Assembly (NCBI GenBank): GCA_003635255.1
Contig: PYJC01000106.1
Coordinates: 1 to 64,000, forward strand
Direction of reading: 5' to 3'
Origin: Candidatus Poribacteria bacterium
GTDB taxonomy: Bacteria; Poribacteria; WGA-4E; WGA-3G
Length of the DNA stretch: 64,000 bases
The position numbers were made by a program, and so were the translations under genes. Positions 16,327 through 25,360 of the stretch are shown here, in pieces. A model generated the notes under the pieces. That model saw nothing but the letters and a program-made list of their open reading frames with translations, was not told the origin of the DNA and did no database searches. Positions within the stretch are counted from its first letter, which is position 1. Each line of letters starts with the position of its first letter.

Positions 16327-17883
16327 TTATTTACCCCACGTTGACCGACGCAGTACCCTACCAGGCAGCTGTCCCGTCACGTTCCCATCTTCGACAACTG
16401 AAACGCCGTTGACGAACACCCAGTTTACACCGACGGGCGATTGCACTGGATCAAACCATGTAGATTTATCTGCAACGGTCTCTGGATCGAAAACGACGAT
16501 GTCCGCGGCGAGTCCTTGGCTGATTTTGCCGCGGTCGAAAATTCGGAAACGTTCCGCGGGGAAACCGCTCATCTTGTAAATCGCTTCTTTCAGTGAGACG
16601 AGTTGACGTTCACGCACAAACTTACCGAGATACTGCACGAAACACCCGTAACTCCGAGGGTGTGGATGTGGGATGTTATAAACACCATCGCTCGCGATCA
16701 TCATACGCGGATGGCTTGCTGTCTGATTTAAGATACGTTCGTTTTCTTCAGGCGGTGTCGCCCACGGCATTACAAAGGTCTCAATCGCGGCTTCTTGGCA
16801 GATAAAGTCAAAGGCGAATTCTTCGTTAGATTTACCCTCACTTTTAGCGGCTTCAGCAAGCGTCATGCCGATAAACCGACCCGAACGGTTGTAACCCACA
16901 ATCTGGCTGCCGTCGCGTAATTCACCGCGTAGGTGTGCGATCGATTTTTCTCGGACTTCGGGATCCTCAAGGTGTGCTAACATATCGTCAGGTGCACCGG
17001 TCTGATACTCCATCGGGAGCATCATTGCGAGATGCGTCATGCCAGCGGGATAGAGATAGGATTCAAAGGTCAAATCGATCTGTTCTTTCTCAACACGTTC
17101 AAGTATATCAACGACTTCATCGTCCACACGTTCATGCGAGATATGCACAGGAATCCCGGCGCGTCGCGCAATCTCAATCGTCTCTTCCCACGCCTGTTTT
17201 CTCCCGAGAATGCGGTATCGGATATGCGCGGCATAGATTGCGTCGTAGGCTTGAGCGATACTTGAGAGATACACGAGTTCGTTCAGGTCGGCATTCGCTG
17301 AGGGTTGATAATCCAACCCTAAGCAGAGACTACAAGCACCTTCCGCTAACCACCTATGGGTTATGCGCGACATCGCTAAAAGTTCATCACTTGTTGCCGG
17401 CCGCGGATCCCAACCCATCACACCGAGCCGAACAGCGCAGTGTGGTACTTGCGGGTAGAGGTTCGCAGGGATACGTCCGTGGAACATATCGAGATACGCT
17501 TCAGCGGTCTGCCAGTTGAGTGGTAGTTCGGCATCGCCATAAGCGAATTGGGTGTAGTGCCACAGTTCTTTCGCCTGCTCCGGTGGTAAAGGTGCCCAGC
17601 CAAAACCGTCTGGCGCAGCCAAGTGTGTCGTCACACCCTGACTGACTGCGGCAAACTGGTCGCGTCCACCGAGCAGGGCAATCTCTGAATGTACATGCAC
17701 ATCGACGAAACCGGGACAAACAACCTGTCCTTTTGCTGAAATCCGTCTCGGTGTTTCTGCCTTCTCAAGGTCACCAATCGCGGCGATTTGATCGTCTTGA
17801 ATACCGAGGTCTGCAACAAAAGGTTCCCGTCTACCGGTTCCATCAACAATATTTCCACCAGAAAGGATTGTATCAAATTTCAT
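16327..17883 (-). CDS. Amidohydrolase, D-aminoacylase/N-acyl-D-amino-acid deacylase family
   Basis: The 518-residue enzyme has the N-terminal beta-sandwich strand GGNIVDGTGR, then the metal-binding FVDVHVHSE (HxH). Mid-protein there is IPVHISHERVDDE, and later IASDGVYNIPHPHPRSYGCF, the pattern of D-aminoacylase-type cytoplasmic metal hydrolases. The closing strand segment IFDRGKISQGLAADIVVFDP is the usual return to the small domain. It would hydrolyse N-acyl-D-amino acids or a related amide. GAGGAG lies before the ATG, and a minus-strand promoter (17908-17936) fits the start. It leads a two-gene operon with the FAD oxidoreductase. The C-terminal STWGK looks like the WG-tail but is judged coincidental. 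Confidence 0.85.
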   Translation of the reverse strand: MKFDTILSGGNIVDGTGRREPFVADLGIQDDQIAAIGDLEKAETPRRISAKGQVVCPGFVDVHVHSEIALLGGRDQFAAVSQGVTTHLAAPDGFGWAPLPPEQAKELWHYTQFAYGDAELPLNWQTAEAYLDMFHGRIPANLYPQVPHCAVRLGVMGWDPRPATSDELLAMSRITHRWLAEGACSLCLGLDYQPSANADLNELVYLSSIAQAYDAIYAAHIRYRILGRKQAWEETIEIARRAGIPVHISHERVDDEVVDILERVEKEQIDLTFESYLYPAGMTHLAMMLPMEYQTGAPDDMLAHLEDPEVREKSIAHLRGELRDGSQIVGYNRSGRFIGMTLAEAAKSEGKSNEEFAFDFICQEAAIETFVMPWATPPEENERILNQTASHPRMMIASDGVYNIPHPHPRSYGCFVQYLGKFVRERQLVSLKEAIYKMSGFPAERFRIFDRGKISQGLAADIVVFDPETVADKSTWFDPVQSPVGVNWVFVNGVSVVEDGNVTGQLPGRVLRRSTWGK

Positions 17884-17907
17884 AAAACACTCCTCTATTG
17901 TTGATTC

Positions 17908-17936
17908 AGTCTATCATCAGAAGCGGTATATGTCAA
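17908..17936 (-). promoter_or_regulatory. Sigma-70-type promoter of the amidohydrolase operon
   Basis: On the minus strand TTGACA (17931-17936 complement) is followed after exactly 17 bp by TAGACT (17908-17913 complement), 25 bp before the start codon at 17883. Confidence 0.7.
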
Positions 17937-17990
17937 CAGAAAACTTAGGTAGAAACGTCTTTCAAATCACGATTCTCACCACGATTTCCT

Positions 17991-18019
17991 TTGACAAAAA
18001 ACCCGATGATTGATACAAT
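17991..18019 (+). promoter_or_regulatory. Sigma-70-type promoter
   Basis: TTGACA (17991-17996), a 17-bp spacer and TACAAT (18014-18019) point toward the lipoprotein gene at 18136. A repeat segment lies in the roughly 100-bp leader. Confidence 0.7.
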
Positions 18020-18033
18020 AACAGAAGATAGTT

Positions 18034-18070
18034 TGCCTCGCAGTGAGAGTTATCGGTTATCAGTTTTCAG
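18034..18070. repeat. Dispersed repeat (TGCCTCGCAGTGAGAGTT plus TTATCGGTTATCAG)
   Basis: TGCCTCGCAGTGAGAGTT at 18034-18051 matches 24154-24171 at 17 of 18 positions. The following TATCGGTTATCAGTTTTC recurs in variants at 24115-24150 and 25273-25290. It lies in the leader of the downstream lipoprotein. Confidence 0.65.
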
Positions 18071-18135
18071 CCCTTAACTTCCCTGTAAACGCGACATCTT
18101 TCTTGATCCATTAACCCACAATAGGAGGAAAACGC

Positions 18136-18630
18136 ATGCGTCAAGCCCACACTTTCATCAAGACATTGCCCGCAGATCGGTATTCCATATTAGGGATAGC
18201 CCTACTGTCATTGACGATGGCGTTGAGCGGTTGTGGTGAGGATCCTTCTGGGGGCAGCGGCTTTACAGATTTAGGACGCGGTGAACCTACTATAATTGAT
18301 TCCGCCTTAGCGATTAGTGTCTTTGATGACAGACCTGACGGTATCACGGATACTTTCTCCGCAGCGCACAACGACCAAGTGTATTTATGGATCTTATGGG
18401 CGAATATCACAGAAGAACATACAGTTGAAGTCTCGTGGTACTCACCGGAGGAGGGGCCTGACGATCCGGCGTTTTGGACCGAGAAACAGACTTTTACATC
18501 AACAACCGGCGATAAAATTACATGGTTTTATGTCGATCTACCAGAACCAGACATTATAGGTGAGTGGTTCGTTGAAGTCCACCTTGATGGCGATCTCTTT
18601 GAACGGAGCTATGTCTTCTGGGTAAGATAG
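18136..18630 (+). CDS. Small lipoprotein of unknown function
   Basis: The 164-residue protein has a long N-region, then a hydrophobic stretch ending in the lipobox LSGC (Cys about 34). The mature part has an Ig-like or jelly-roll look, with alternating strands such as HTVEVSWYSPEEGP and KITWFYVDLPEP, and ends in SYVFWVR. I recognise no family. GGAGGAAAACGC precedes the ATG. It has its own consensus promoter at 17991 and is followed 33 bp later by the Gfo/Idh/MocA gene, possibly in one transcript. Confidence 0.75.
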   Translation: MRQAHTFIKTLPADRYSILGIALLSLTMALSGCGEDPSGGSGFTDLGRGEPTIIDSALAISVFDDRPDGITDTFSAAHNDQVYLWILWANITEEHTVEVSWYSPEEGPDDPAFWTEKQTFTSTTGDKITWFYVDLPEPDIIGEWFVEVHLDGDLFERSYVFWVR

Positions 18631-18663
18631 TAAACGCGAACAACCACCAAATGGAGAAAAATC

Positions 18664-19749
18664 ATGGATAGACTCAGAATCGCACATATCGGCACAGGTA
18701 GACGCGGTGCCGGCACTTATCTTCCCCTTATCTCAAAATTGACGGATGATCTGGAGTTAGTCGCTGTTTGCGATCCACGCGAAGAAAGCGTTACAGAACA
18801 AGGTGAAAAATACGACGTTCCCGCTTATACAGACACCGCGCAGATGTTGGACACAATAAAACCTGATATCTGCGCAATAGTGATTACACCGAGCAACAAT
18901 CACATCCCCGGTTTGCTCTGCTCCGAACGGGGTATCAGTTACTGTACAGAGACACCCATTGATACCGACCTCGGATGGGCGGACAAGATGATTGCCTCCG
19001 CACAAGCGAACGGCATAAAACTGGAGGTCAACGAAAACTATTATCGCGTGCCTACAGAGCGGATCAAACGGGAAATGATTTTGGCAGGGGTCTTCGGTAA
19101 AGTCAATGTCGCTTACAATGACTTCCGGGGGCACGGCTATCACGGGATAGGACTTATCCGTAGTTACGTCGGTTTCGACAATGAACCTGTACAAGTTTAC
19201 GGTTTCCGAAAGGGATATGACGTTCAGGAGCATGTCTGGCGGAAAGGGCAACCCACGCGCGATACTGAGGATTGGCAACATGCCGTGATTGAGTTTGCCG
19301 ATGGTGCTGTCGGCATCTTCAATTTCAGCGGTCTCTCCTACGGTTCACCTCTACGCGGTTTTAACGGTTCTAAATTCTACGCCGAGCGCGGAATGTGTTT
19401 CCGAAACGACGCTGTCATCTTGAATGACACTGCCGATGAACAGCGCGCGATTACCATCTCACGTAGAACCGATACCGTTGATGCCTACGAAACCTTAGCC
19501 GCCCTCGTTGCTGATACTGATCCCGAAGTGGTATGGGAAAATCCGTTACGAAATTATCCGCTCAGCGATGGCGAAATCACTGTTGCTTCGGAACTGATGA
19601 GTCTTGTTAATGCCGTTCGCAATGATACGGAACCCGAATACGGTGCCTACAACGGTCGTAAAGATCGGGAGATTGATGTCGCGATGGCACGTTCATGGTC
19701 AAACAACGGCGCACCTGTTACCTTTCCCTTTGAATATGAAAAACGTTAA
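18664..19749 (+). CDS. Gfo/Idh/MocA-family oxidoreductase with an altered EKP motif
   Basis: The 361-residue protein has an N-terminal NAD(P)-binding fold (IAHIGTGRRGAGTYL, then VAVCDPRE) and a typical alpha/beta C-terminal domain (PTERIKREMILAGVFGKV). Family members oxidise or dehydrate sugars and similar polyols. In most, the cofactor-proximal motif is E-K-P with an important lysine; here it is E-T-P at residues 96-98. The enzyme may therefore have changed chemistry or be a non-catalytic member. The paralogue at 43862 keeps EKP. AAATGGAGAAAAATC precedes the ATG. Neighbours do not reveal a substrate. Confidence 0.8.
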   Translation: MDRLRIAHIGTGRRGAGTYLPLISKLTDDLELVAVCDPREESVTEQGEKYDVPAYTDTAQMLDTIKPDICAIVITPSNNHIPGLLCSERGISYCTETPIDTDLGWADKMIASAQANGIKLEVNENYYRVPTERIKREMILAGVFGKVNVAYNDFRGHGYHGIGLIRSYVGFDNEPVQVYGFRKGYDVQEHVWRKGQPTRDTEDWQHAVIEFADGAVGIFNFSGLSYGSPLRGFNGSKFYAERGMCFRNDAVILNDTADEQRAITISRRTDTVDAYETLAALVADTDPEVVWENPLRNYPLSDGEITVASELMSLVNAVRNDTEPEYGAYNGRKDREIDVAMARSWSNNGAPVTFPFEYEKR

Positions 19750-19788
19750 AACATCGCATTCTCTACAACGCCGTGCGTTACATTTTGC

Positions 19789-19817
19789 TTGCCGTTTGTG
19801 CCGAGATTCTGTATACT
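19789..19817 (+). promoter_or_regulatory. Sigma-70-type promoter
   Basis: TTGCCG (19789-19794), a 17-bp spacer and TATACT (19812-19817) lie about 40 bp upstream of the ATG at 19859. It probably drives the tandem paralogues and perhaps the hemB-containing run behind them. Confidence 0.55.
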
Positions 19818-19858
19818 TTTAAAAAGTGAAGAAGCACAAAATGCAAAAGGAGTTTTTC

Positions 19859-20758
19859 ATGTTGAAAAAAAGTAGGTCGGTTTTCGTTCTTTTATTAATC
19901 TTCGGTTTCAGTGCGACATTGATGGGAAATGAGTGGGCAAACTACTATTTCCCAGATGCAGTCGGCAGCTACTGGATCTATGAAGATCAAGACGGTGAGG
20001 AATTAACGCGCTACGCTATTGAACCAGAAGAGATAGATGGGGAAACTTATCGTGCTTTTAGTTATGAGCCTGTCTTGGAAGATTGGGCAGACTATCGGTA
20101 TTATGTGCATCCCTATTTCTACCAAGTCGGTGACGAGTGGGTGGCATACTTTGTCGGTGAAGATATCGAAAACGCGACACGCGCAATCACAGAGCAGCAA
20201 TGGAATGAAGTTGTTACAGTAATGAAACAAGAAATGAATAACCAACTGCCACCCGGTGTAACTATCGACCTTGATGTGACATACGAACTCGATGTCCAAT
20301 CACAAGACTATTTCTATTTTCTACCAACGCCTGTGACCTACAATGAGGAGTGGGAGGCGTTGCAGGTTGATACGAAAGTGGATTTGCAGATCAATATTAC
20401 AAGCAATTTGGAAGGCTTTCCACCACAAAACCAGGCGATCACAATGTTCCTGACCCTTGTTGAGACTGGGAATGTGACTGGCACAGAGACAGTCGAAACA
20501 TCCGCTGGTACGTTTGAGGATTGTCTAAAGATTGAATATAAAGTAGATGCCTCAATAGAGACGAACCCAGAGATACCAGAAGCCAAGACCATGTTCGCAG
20601 ATGTATACAGTGGATCGTTGACAACGCTTTGGCTGGCGCCTAATGTCGGTATTGTTAAAATGCTACAGGAATCTGAAAGTACTGATACCGTAAGAACCCT
20701 TGAATTAACAAACTATGAAATCAAGTCTACCGAGTCAGAAAGCGGTGAAAGCAAGTAA
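19859..20758 (+). CDS. Exported protein of unknown function (tandem paralogue A)
   Basis: The 299-residue protein has a Sec signal peptide (MLKKSRSVFVLLLIFGFSAT). The mature part begins [20 protein letters not shown] and reads like a secreted beta-rich domain, with [20 protein letters not shown] and a [13 protein letters not shown] segment. The next gene is homologous along the whole length. I know this pattern (yyfP..GsyWvY, [10 protein letters not shown], wlapgVGiVk) only as an uncharacterised secreted family. I start at ATG 19859, with AAAAGGAG just upstream, rather than at GTG 19826, which adds 11 residues before the signal peptide. Confidence 0.8.
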   Translation: MLKKSRSVFVLLLIFGFSATLMGNEWANYYFPDAVGSYWIYEDQDGEELTRYAIEPEEIDGETYRAFSYEPVLEDWADYRYYVHPYFYQVGDEWVAYFVGEDIENATRAITEQQWNEVVTVMKQEMNNQLPPGVTIDLDVTYELDVQSQDYFYFLPTPVTYNEEWEALQVDTKVDLQINITSNLEGFPPQNQAITMFLTLVETGNVTGTETVETSAGTFEDCLKIEYKVDASIETNPEIPEAKTMFADVYSGSLTTLWLAPNVGIVKMLQESESTDTVRTLELTNYEIKSTESESGESK

Positions 20759-20825
20759 TTCGCTTTTTGAATAGCTGCAGTCGGGAATTGTTGAATTCTA
20801 CCGAGCGTAGCAAAAGGAACCTCTC

Positions 20826-21752
20826 ATGCTAAAAAAAATCAGGTCTATTTTCATTCTCCTATTTATCTTCGGTTTCAGCGCGACGTTGATGGGAAATGAG
20901 TGGGCGAACTACTACTTTCCAGATGTAGCAGGCAGCTACTGGACATATCAAGACCAAGACGGTAACGAATTAACGCGCTATGCCATAGCACCCGAAGAAA
21001 TTGATGGCGAAACCTATCGTGCTTTCAGCTACGATCCGCCTTTGGAAGACTGGGCGGACTTTGAGCATTACACTCACCCCTATTTTTATCAGATCGGTGA
21101 CGACTGGGTGGCGTACTTTGTCGGCTCCGAAATTGAGAATGCAATTAAGGCATCCACAGCTCAAGACATGGAAGATGTTCTACCATTGATGCGTGAACAA
21201 ATCATGCAGGATTTACCTGACGGAGTAAATACCTCCGTTGATTTGACTTACGATATTGAGGTCGGATCGCAAGATTATTTTTATCTTCTACCGACACCCG
21301 CTACCTATAATGAAGAATGGACGGCACTTGAGATAAATGTCGAACTGAGCCTGACAATAAATTTTGAGGGCGTACCTGAGGAATTGCTCGGCGGTGCAGC
21401 ACCGACTATTAAAACGCATAGCAGCGTCGTAGAGACTGGAGTCGTTACCGGCACGGAAACCGTCGAAACACCCGCTGGCACGTTTGAAGATTGCTTGATA
21501 ATTGAATACCAGACAGATGAAACGACTCAGATGACAATATCCGTGCCGGGACTTGGCGAACCGCCACCCGAAGAGAAAAAAGGCACGACTGTGACGACAC
21601 TCTGGTTGGCTCCTAATGTCGGTATCGTCAAATTTAAGCACGCGCACCCGGATGCTGATGAGGCAAAGGAAGAACTTGGATTAATACCCGAGGGAGAGCA
21701 AATGCTTGAATTAACCGAGTATGAAATCAAAGTCTCGCCTTCGGAGGAATGA
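20826..21752 (+). CDS. Exported protein of unknown function (tandem paralogue B)
   Basis: The 308-residue protein closely parallels the previous gene: signal peptide [20 protein letters not shown], mature start [20 protein letters not shown], then [18 protein letters not shown] and [13 protein letters not shown]. The copies diverge most in the middle and around the proline-rich [12 protein letters not shown] insert. AAAGGAACC precedes the ATG. Its stop codon overlaps the hemB start (ATGA), so hemB is probably translated in coupling with it. That gives the heme gene an odd envelope-protein leader gene. Confidence 0.8.
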   Translation: MLKKIRSIFILLFIFGFSATLMGNEWANYYFPDVAGSYWTYQDQDGNELTRYAIAPEEIDGETYRAFSYDPPLEDWADFEHYTHPYFYQIGDDWVAYFVGSEIENAIKASTAQDMEDVLPLMREQIMQDLPDGVNTSVDLTYDIEVGSQDYFYLLPTPATYNEEWTALEINVELSLTINFEGVPEELLGGAAPTIKTHSSVVETGVVTGTETVETPAGTFEDCLIIEYQTDETTQMTISVPGLGEPPPEEKKGTTVTTLWLAPNVGIVKFKHAHPDADEAKEELGLIPEGEQMLELTEYEIKVSPSEE

Positions 21753-22723
21753 TGCGCACTTTCCCTACCTATCGTCCGAGGCGACTTCGCGGAAATGAAA
21801 ATCTGCGGCGATTGGTTCGCGAAGCGGCACTCTCTATCAACGATCTCATTTACCCGATGTTCGTCGTTCATGGACATAATACGGCAACCGAAATTTCTGC
21901 GATGCCGGGATGCTATCAGTATTCGGTTGATACCCTTGTCATCGCTGCGAAGGAACTCGCTGCGCTCGGAATCCCCGGAACCATTCTGTTCGGCATTCCA
22001 GAATCGAAGGATCCACTCGGTACTGAGGCTTATGCCGATGACGGTATTATCCAACAGGCTGTCCGCGCAATTAAAGATGTCGTGCCGGACCTGCTTGTGA
22101 TGACAGATGTCTGTCTCTGTGAATACACCGACCACGGGCATTGTGGGGTCATTGAAGATGGCGATGTACAAAACGATCCGACGCTGGAATTGCTCGTTAA
22201 AGAGAGCCTCTCACACGCGCGCGCCGGTGCTGATGTCATCGCCCCCTCAGATATGATGGACGGTCGCGTCGGTGTGATTCGCGAAGCATTGGACGAAAAT
22301 GGGTATGAGAATATACCGATTATGGCATACTCAGCGAAATATGCGTCCGCCTTTTACGGTCCCTTTCGCGAAGCGGCAGAATCCGCACCTCAGTTTGGGG
22401 ACCGCCGATCCTATCAGATGGATCCACCGAATGCAGAGGAGGCACTACGGGAAGTCGCACTGGACATTCAAGAAGGCGCGGACATTCTCATGGTGAAACC
22501 CGCACTCTCTTATCTGGATGTGATCCATCGGGTCAAGACAGCGTTTCAGGTGCCTGTTGCTGCCTACAACGTCAGTGGAGAATATGCTATGGTTAAAGCG
22601 GCAGCACAAAACGGTTGGATTGATGAAGAACGGGTTGCCTTGGAACTTTTAACGAGCATCAAGCGCGCAGGCGCGGATATGATTTTAACGTACTTCGCAA
22701 AATCCGTTGTTGAATGGCTATGA
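21749..22723 (+). CDS. hemB: Porphobilinogen synthase (delta-aminolevulinic acid dehydratase)
   Basis: The 324-residue protein has normal length for HemB, which condenses two 5-aminolevulinate molecules to porphobilinogen in the cytoplasm. The two Schiff-base lysines are visible: Lys197 in MAYSAKYAS and Lys250 in [23 protein letters not shown] carries the cysteines of the zinc-type active-site metal motif. [12 protein letters not shown] is also diagnostic. The ATG overlaps the stop of the preceding gene. GGAGG at 21743-21747 is only one base from ATG 21749 and four from ATG 21752, so the second Met may be the true start. Confidence 0.95.
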   Translation: MMRTFPTYRPRRLRGNENLRRLVREAALSINDLIYPMFVVHGHNTATEISAMPGCYQYSVDTLVIAAKELAALGIPGTILFGIPESKDPLGTEAYADDGIIQQAVRAIKDVVPDLLVMTDVCLCEYTDHGHCGVIEDGDVQNDPTLELLVKESLSHARAGADVIAPSDMMDGRVGVIREALDENGYENIPIMAYSAKYASAFYGPFREAAESAPQFGDRRSYQMDPPNAEEALREVALDIQEGADILMVKPALSYLDVIHRVKTAFQVPVAAYNVSGEYAMVKAAAQNGWIDEERVALELLTSIKRAGADMILTYFAKSVVEWL

Positions 22724-22726
22724 ATT

Positions 22727-22804
22727 GGCTGTCAGCCATCAACTATCAGTAAAAGTTAAACAAACGCTTCTTTACTGACCGCTGAAAGCCGATAGCCGAT
22801 AGCG
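22727..22804. repeat. Repeat-rich spacer between hemB and hemL
   Basis: GGCTGTCAGCC (22727-22737) is a small hairpin. GCTGAAAGCCGATAGCCGATAGC lies around 22781-22803. Both belong to the dispersed GCTGAtgGCTGAt / TATCGGTTATCAG family seen at 24115, 25325, 40486, 40606 and 50386. Confidence 0.5.
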
Positions 22805-22827
22805 ATAAAAAATTTGGAGGAAATGGT

Positions 22828-24114
22828 TTGGAGAGCAGTAAATCCTTAGCTGCATGGCAAAAATCACAGCAGTTTATCCCCGGTGGGGTCAACAGCCCTG
22901 TCCGAAATTTTAGTAAGGTCGGTGGACACCCTCGTTTCATCGCACGTGGCGAAGGCTCAAAAATATACGACATTGATGGGAACGCATATATTGACTATGT
23001 CGCCTCTTGGGGTCCCTTGGTTTTGGGGCATGCGCATCCAAGCGTTGTGGCGGCTGTCAGTACAGCAGCGTCGAACGGCACGAGTTTCGGCGCGCCAACA
23101 ATACTGGAGACAGAACTCGCCGAAACCATTGTCAACGCAGTGCCATCAATTGAACAGGTACGCCTCGTCAACTCAGGCACTGAGGCAACAATGAGCGCAA
23201 TTCGCGTCGCACGCGGGTATACCGGTCGCGATAAAATCCTCAAGATCGACGGATGCTACCACGGTCATGTGGACTACCTGTTGGCAAAAGCCGGATCCGG
23301 TGTTGCAACGTTTGGGCTTTCTGATAGTGGTGGCGTGCCGGAGGATTTTGCACGGAATACCCTTACTGTTCCTTTCAACAATCCCGATGCTGTCCGCGAA
23401 GCAATAGAAGCCAACCCAGACGAAATCGCCTGTCTCATTCTCGAACCGATTATGGGTAATATGGGTATCATCCCACCTCGTGAAGGGTACCTCAATCAAC
23501 TCCGCGAAATCACTGAAGAACACGGTATCGTGCTAATCTTCGATGAAGTTATCACTGGCTTTCGAGTGGCGTATGGCGGTGCGCAATCTTTCTATAACGT
23601 CACACCCGACATGACCTGTTTAGGGAAAATTATCGGTGGCGGTTTACCTGTTGGCGCGTACGGCGGAAAACGGGAGATCATGCAGTGTGTCGCCCCAGAA
23701 GGCGAGGTCTATCAGGCAGGAACGTTGTCTGGCAATCCGTTGGCGGTTACTGCAGGTATAACGACACTCAAAAGGCTCGCTGAACCGGGGGTTTATGAAC
23801 ACCTCGAAACCCGAGCTGCTGTGCTTGCAGCGGGTCTCGCCGAGGCAACCAAAAAACACGGGATTGACGCTTGGCACAGTCGCATCGGTTCAATGCTGAT
23901 GCTCTATTTCACATCGGAAACCGTTACGGATGCCGATGGCGCACGCACAGCGGATACTGAACGTTATCAGCAATACTTCTGGGGACTCGTAGAGAGCGGG
24001 GTCTATGTCGCTCCGTCTCAGTTCGAGGCAGGGTTCGTCTCTTTGGTCCATTCCGAAGACGATATCAACGAAACTGTTCAAGCCGCAACACAAGTATTGG
24101 CGAATCTCGTTTAG
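22828..24114 (+). CDS. hemL: Glutamate-1-semialdehyde 2,1-aminomutase
   Basis: This 428-residue PLP enzyme converts glutamate-1-semialdehyde to 5-aminolevulinate, the step after HemA in the C5 route. Visible markers are [13 protein letters not shown] at the start, [10 protein letters not shown]-like sequence near residue 65, [17 protein letters not shown] and the PLP lysine Lys267 in [15 protein letters not shown]. The conserved [10 protein letters not shown] follows. The start is TTG at 22828, with GGAGG seven bases upstream; the ATG at 22823 is out of frame. It is separated from hemB by a repeat-bearing 104-bp spacer. Confidence 0.95.
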   Translation: MESSKSLAAWQKSQQFIPGGVNSPVRNFSKVGGHPRFIARGEGSKIYDIDGNAYIDYVASWGPLVLGHAHPSVVAAVSTAASNGTSFGAPTILETELAETIVNAVPSIEQVRLVNSGTEATMSAIRVARGYTGRDKILKIDGCYHGHVDYLLAKAGSGVATFGLSDSGGVPEDFARNTLTVPFNNPDAVREAIEANPDEIACLILEPIMGNMGIIPPREGYLNQLREITEEHGIVLIFDEVITGFRVAYGGAQSFYNVTPDMTCLGKIIGGGLPVGAYGGKREIMQCVAPEGEVYQAGTLSGNPLAVTAGITTLKRLAEPGVYEHLETRAAVLAAGLAEATKKHGIDAWHSRIGSMLMLYFTSETVTDADGARTADTERYQQYFWGLVESGVYVAPSQFEAGFVSLVHSEDDINETVQAATQVLANLV

Positions 24115-24268
24115 GAGTTATCGGTTATCGGTTATCGCTTATCAGTTAAAGAGTGCCTCGTAGTGAGAGTTGTGGCAGGAACAGAAAAGGTAACCATTAC
24201 AGGTTCTTAACCGATAACTGAAAGATTTTTCGCAGAAAAATCGTACTGAAAACTGACAACCATTATAT
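24115..24268. repeat. Repeat-rich spacer between hemL and the prenyl synthase
   Basis: The spacer holds three near-tandem TTATCGGTTATC-type units (24118-24145), TGCCTCGTAGTGAGAGTT (24154-24171, matching 18034-18051), inverted versions (AACCGATAACTG near 24210) and a perfect hairpin, GATTTTTC-GCA-GAAAAATC, near 24223-24241. No gene is seen. Confidence 0.6.
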
Positions 24269-24269
24269 T

Positions 24270-25253
24270 ATGTCCAACTTTGATCAAATTGTTAAATTAA
24301 TTGCCGATGACCTGAGTGCCGTTGAGGTAAAACTCACCGAGCAGACCGCCAGCGAGTACAGTTTCGTTGATATGGCAGTCCAACATGTCGTAGAGGGCGG
24401 TGGTAAACGGCTCCGTCCTATTCTCGTTGTGCTCTCTGCTAAAGTCTGTGGCTACGAAGGGCGCGATGCACATACGCTTGCCGCTGTCGTAGAACTCATC
24501 CATGTCGCATCACTCGTTCACGACGATGTGCTTGATGAAGCCGCGATCCGCCGTGGACGTGAGACGCTACAGACAAAATGGGGCAATAAGGTCGCAGTAC
24601 TCGTCGGGGATTACCTCCATGCACGTGTTCTTTCAATGCTTGTCTCCCGCCGTTCCGATGACCCAGCGATGGCGGTCCTCGCTGATACCACACAGGCGAT
24701 GTGCGAAGGTGAGGTGATACACGCATACAAGAGTGGCGATTTTGACATCTCTGAAGCCGAATACCTGAAAATTATCAGTTTCAAAACCGGTAAATTAATT
24801 GCGGCATCCTGTACCCTCGGGGCGCACCTCGGAAACCCAACAGATACAAAACAAATTGAGGCACTCACGGTCTATGGACAGCAGATTGGAACCGCTTTCC
24901 AAATTGTAGATGACGTGCTCGATTTCACAGAGGATCCAGATAAGTTGGGAAAAAATACGTTCGGTGACCTCCGTGAAGGGAAACTTACCTTTCCAATTAT
25001 TTATGCTCGGACTGTCTGTAATGATGATGAAAAGCAGCGGCTTGAAAAAGTCCTGAATCCTAACACAGATGAAACAGAAGCGATCACTTTTGTTGAATCC
25101 CTATTCCAACGATATGGTGTTGAGGCTCACTGCTTGGCAGTTGCCCAAGACTACGCTGACCATGCCAAAGCGGCGTTGGCAAGTCTACCGGAGACACCTC
25201 CTCGCATCGCACTGGAACAACTCGCAGACTACGTCGTTTCACGCGAGTCATGA
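24270..25253 (+). CDS. Trans-polyprenyl diphosphate synthase
   Basis: The 327-residue protein shows both aspartate-rich motifs of trans-isoprenyl synthases: LVHDDVLDEAAIRRG and FQIVDDVLDFTED. It also has GGKRLRP near the start and KTGKLIAASCTLGA. The family condenses isopentenyl diphosphate with allylic primers to make quinone side chains or similar products. Length and motifs fit IspB/HepT-like long-chain enzymes, but chain length cannot be read from sequence. The ribosome binding site is weak. It sits inside a tetrapyrrole gene cluster, which may reflect joint supply of respiratory cofactors (heme and quinone). Confidence 0.9.
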   Translation: MSNFDQIVKLIADDLSAVEVKLTEQTASEYSFVDMAVQHVVEGGGKRLRPILVVLSAKVCGYEGRDAHTLAAVVELIHVASLVHDDVLDEAAIRRGRETLQTKWGNKVAVLVGDYLHARVLSMLVSRRSDDPAMAVLADTTQAMCEGEVIHAYKSGDFDISEAEYLKIISFKTGKLIAASCTLGAHLGNPTDTKQIEALTVYGQQIGTAFQIVDDVLDFTEDPDKLGKNTFGDLREGKLTFPIIYARTVCNDDEKQRLEKVLNPNTDETEAITFVESLFQRYGVEAHCLAVAQDYADHAKAALASLPETPPRIALEQLADYVVSRES

Positions 25254-25260
25254 GGAGTAG

Positions 25261-25358
25261 TTCTGGGTTTTTAGTTATCAGTTTTCGGTTAAAGAGAAGT
25301 TTGATTAACCCGAGTTCCTCCTAACTGACGGCTGATGGCTGACAACTGACAGCCATTA
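25261..25358. repeat. Repeat-rich spacer
   Basis: TTAGTTATCAGTTTTCGGTT (25271-25290) and TGACGGCTGATGGCTGACAA (from 25325) belong to the same dispersed family as the two preceding spacers. No gene is visible. Confidence 0.5.
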
Positions 25359-25360
25359 AA

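Noticed and set aside
16327-16341. C-terminal STWGK of the amidohydrolase as a WG-tail
   Set aside because: The enzyme has no signal peptide, and the preceding residues lack the P-x-x-K-L-x-T pattern; likely coincidence.
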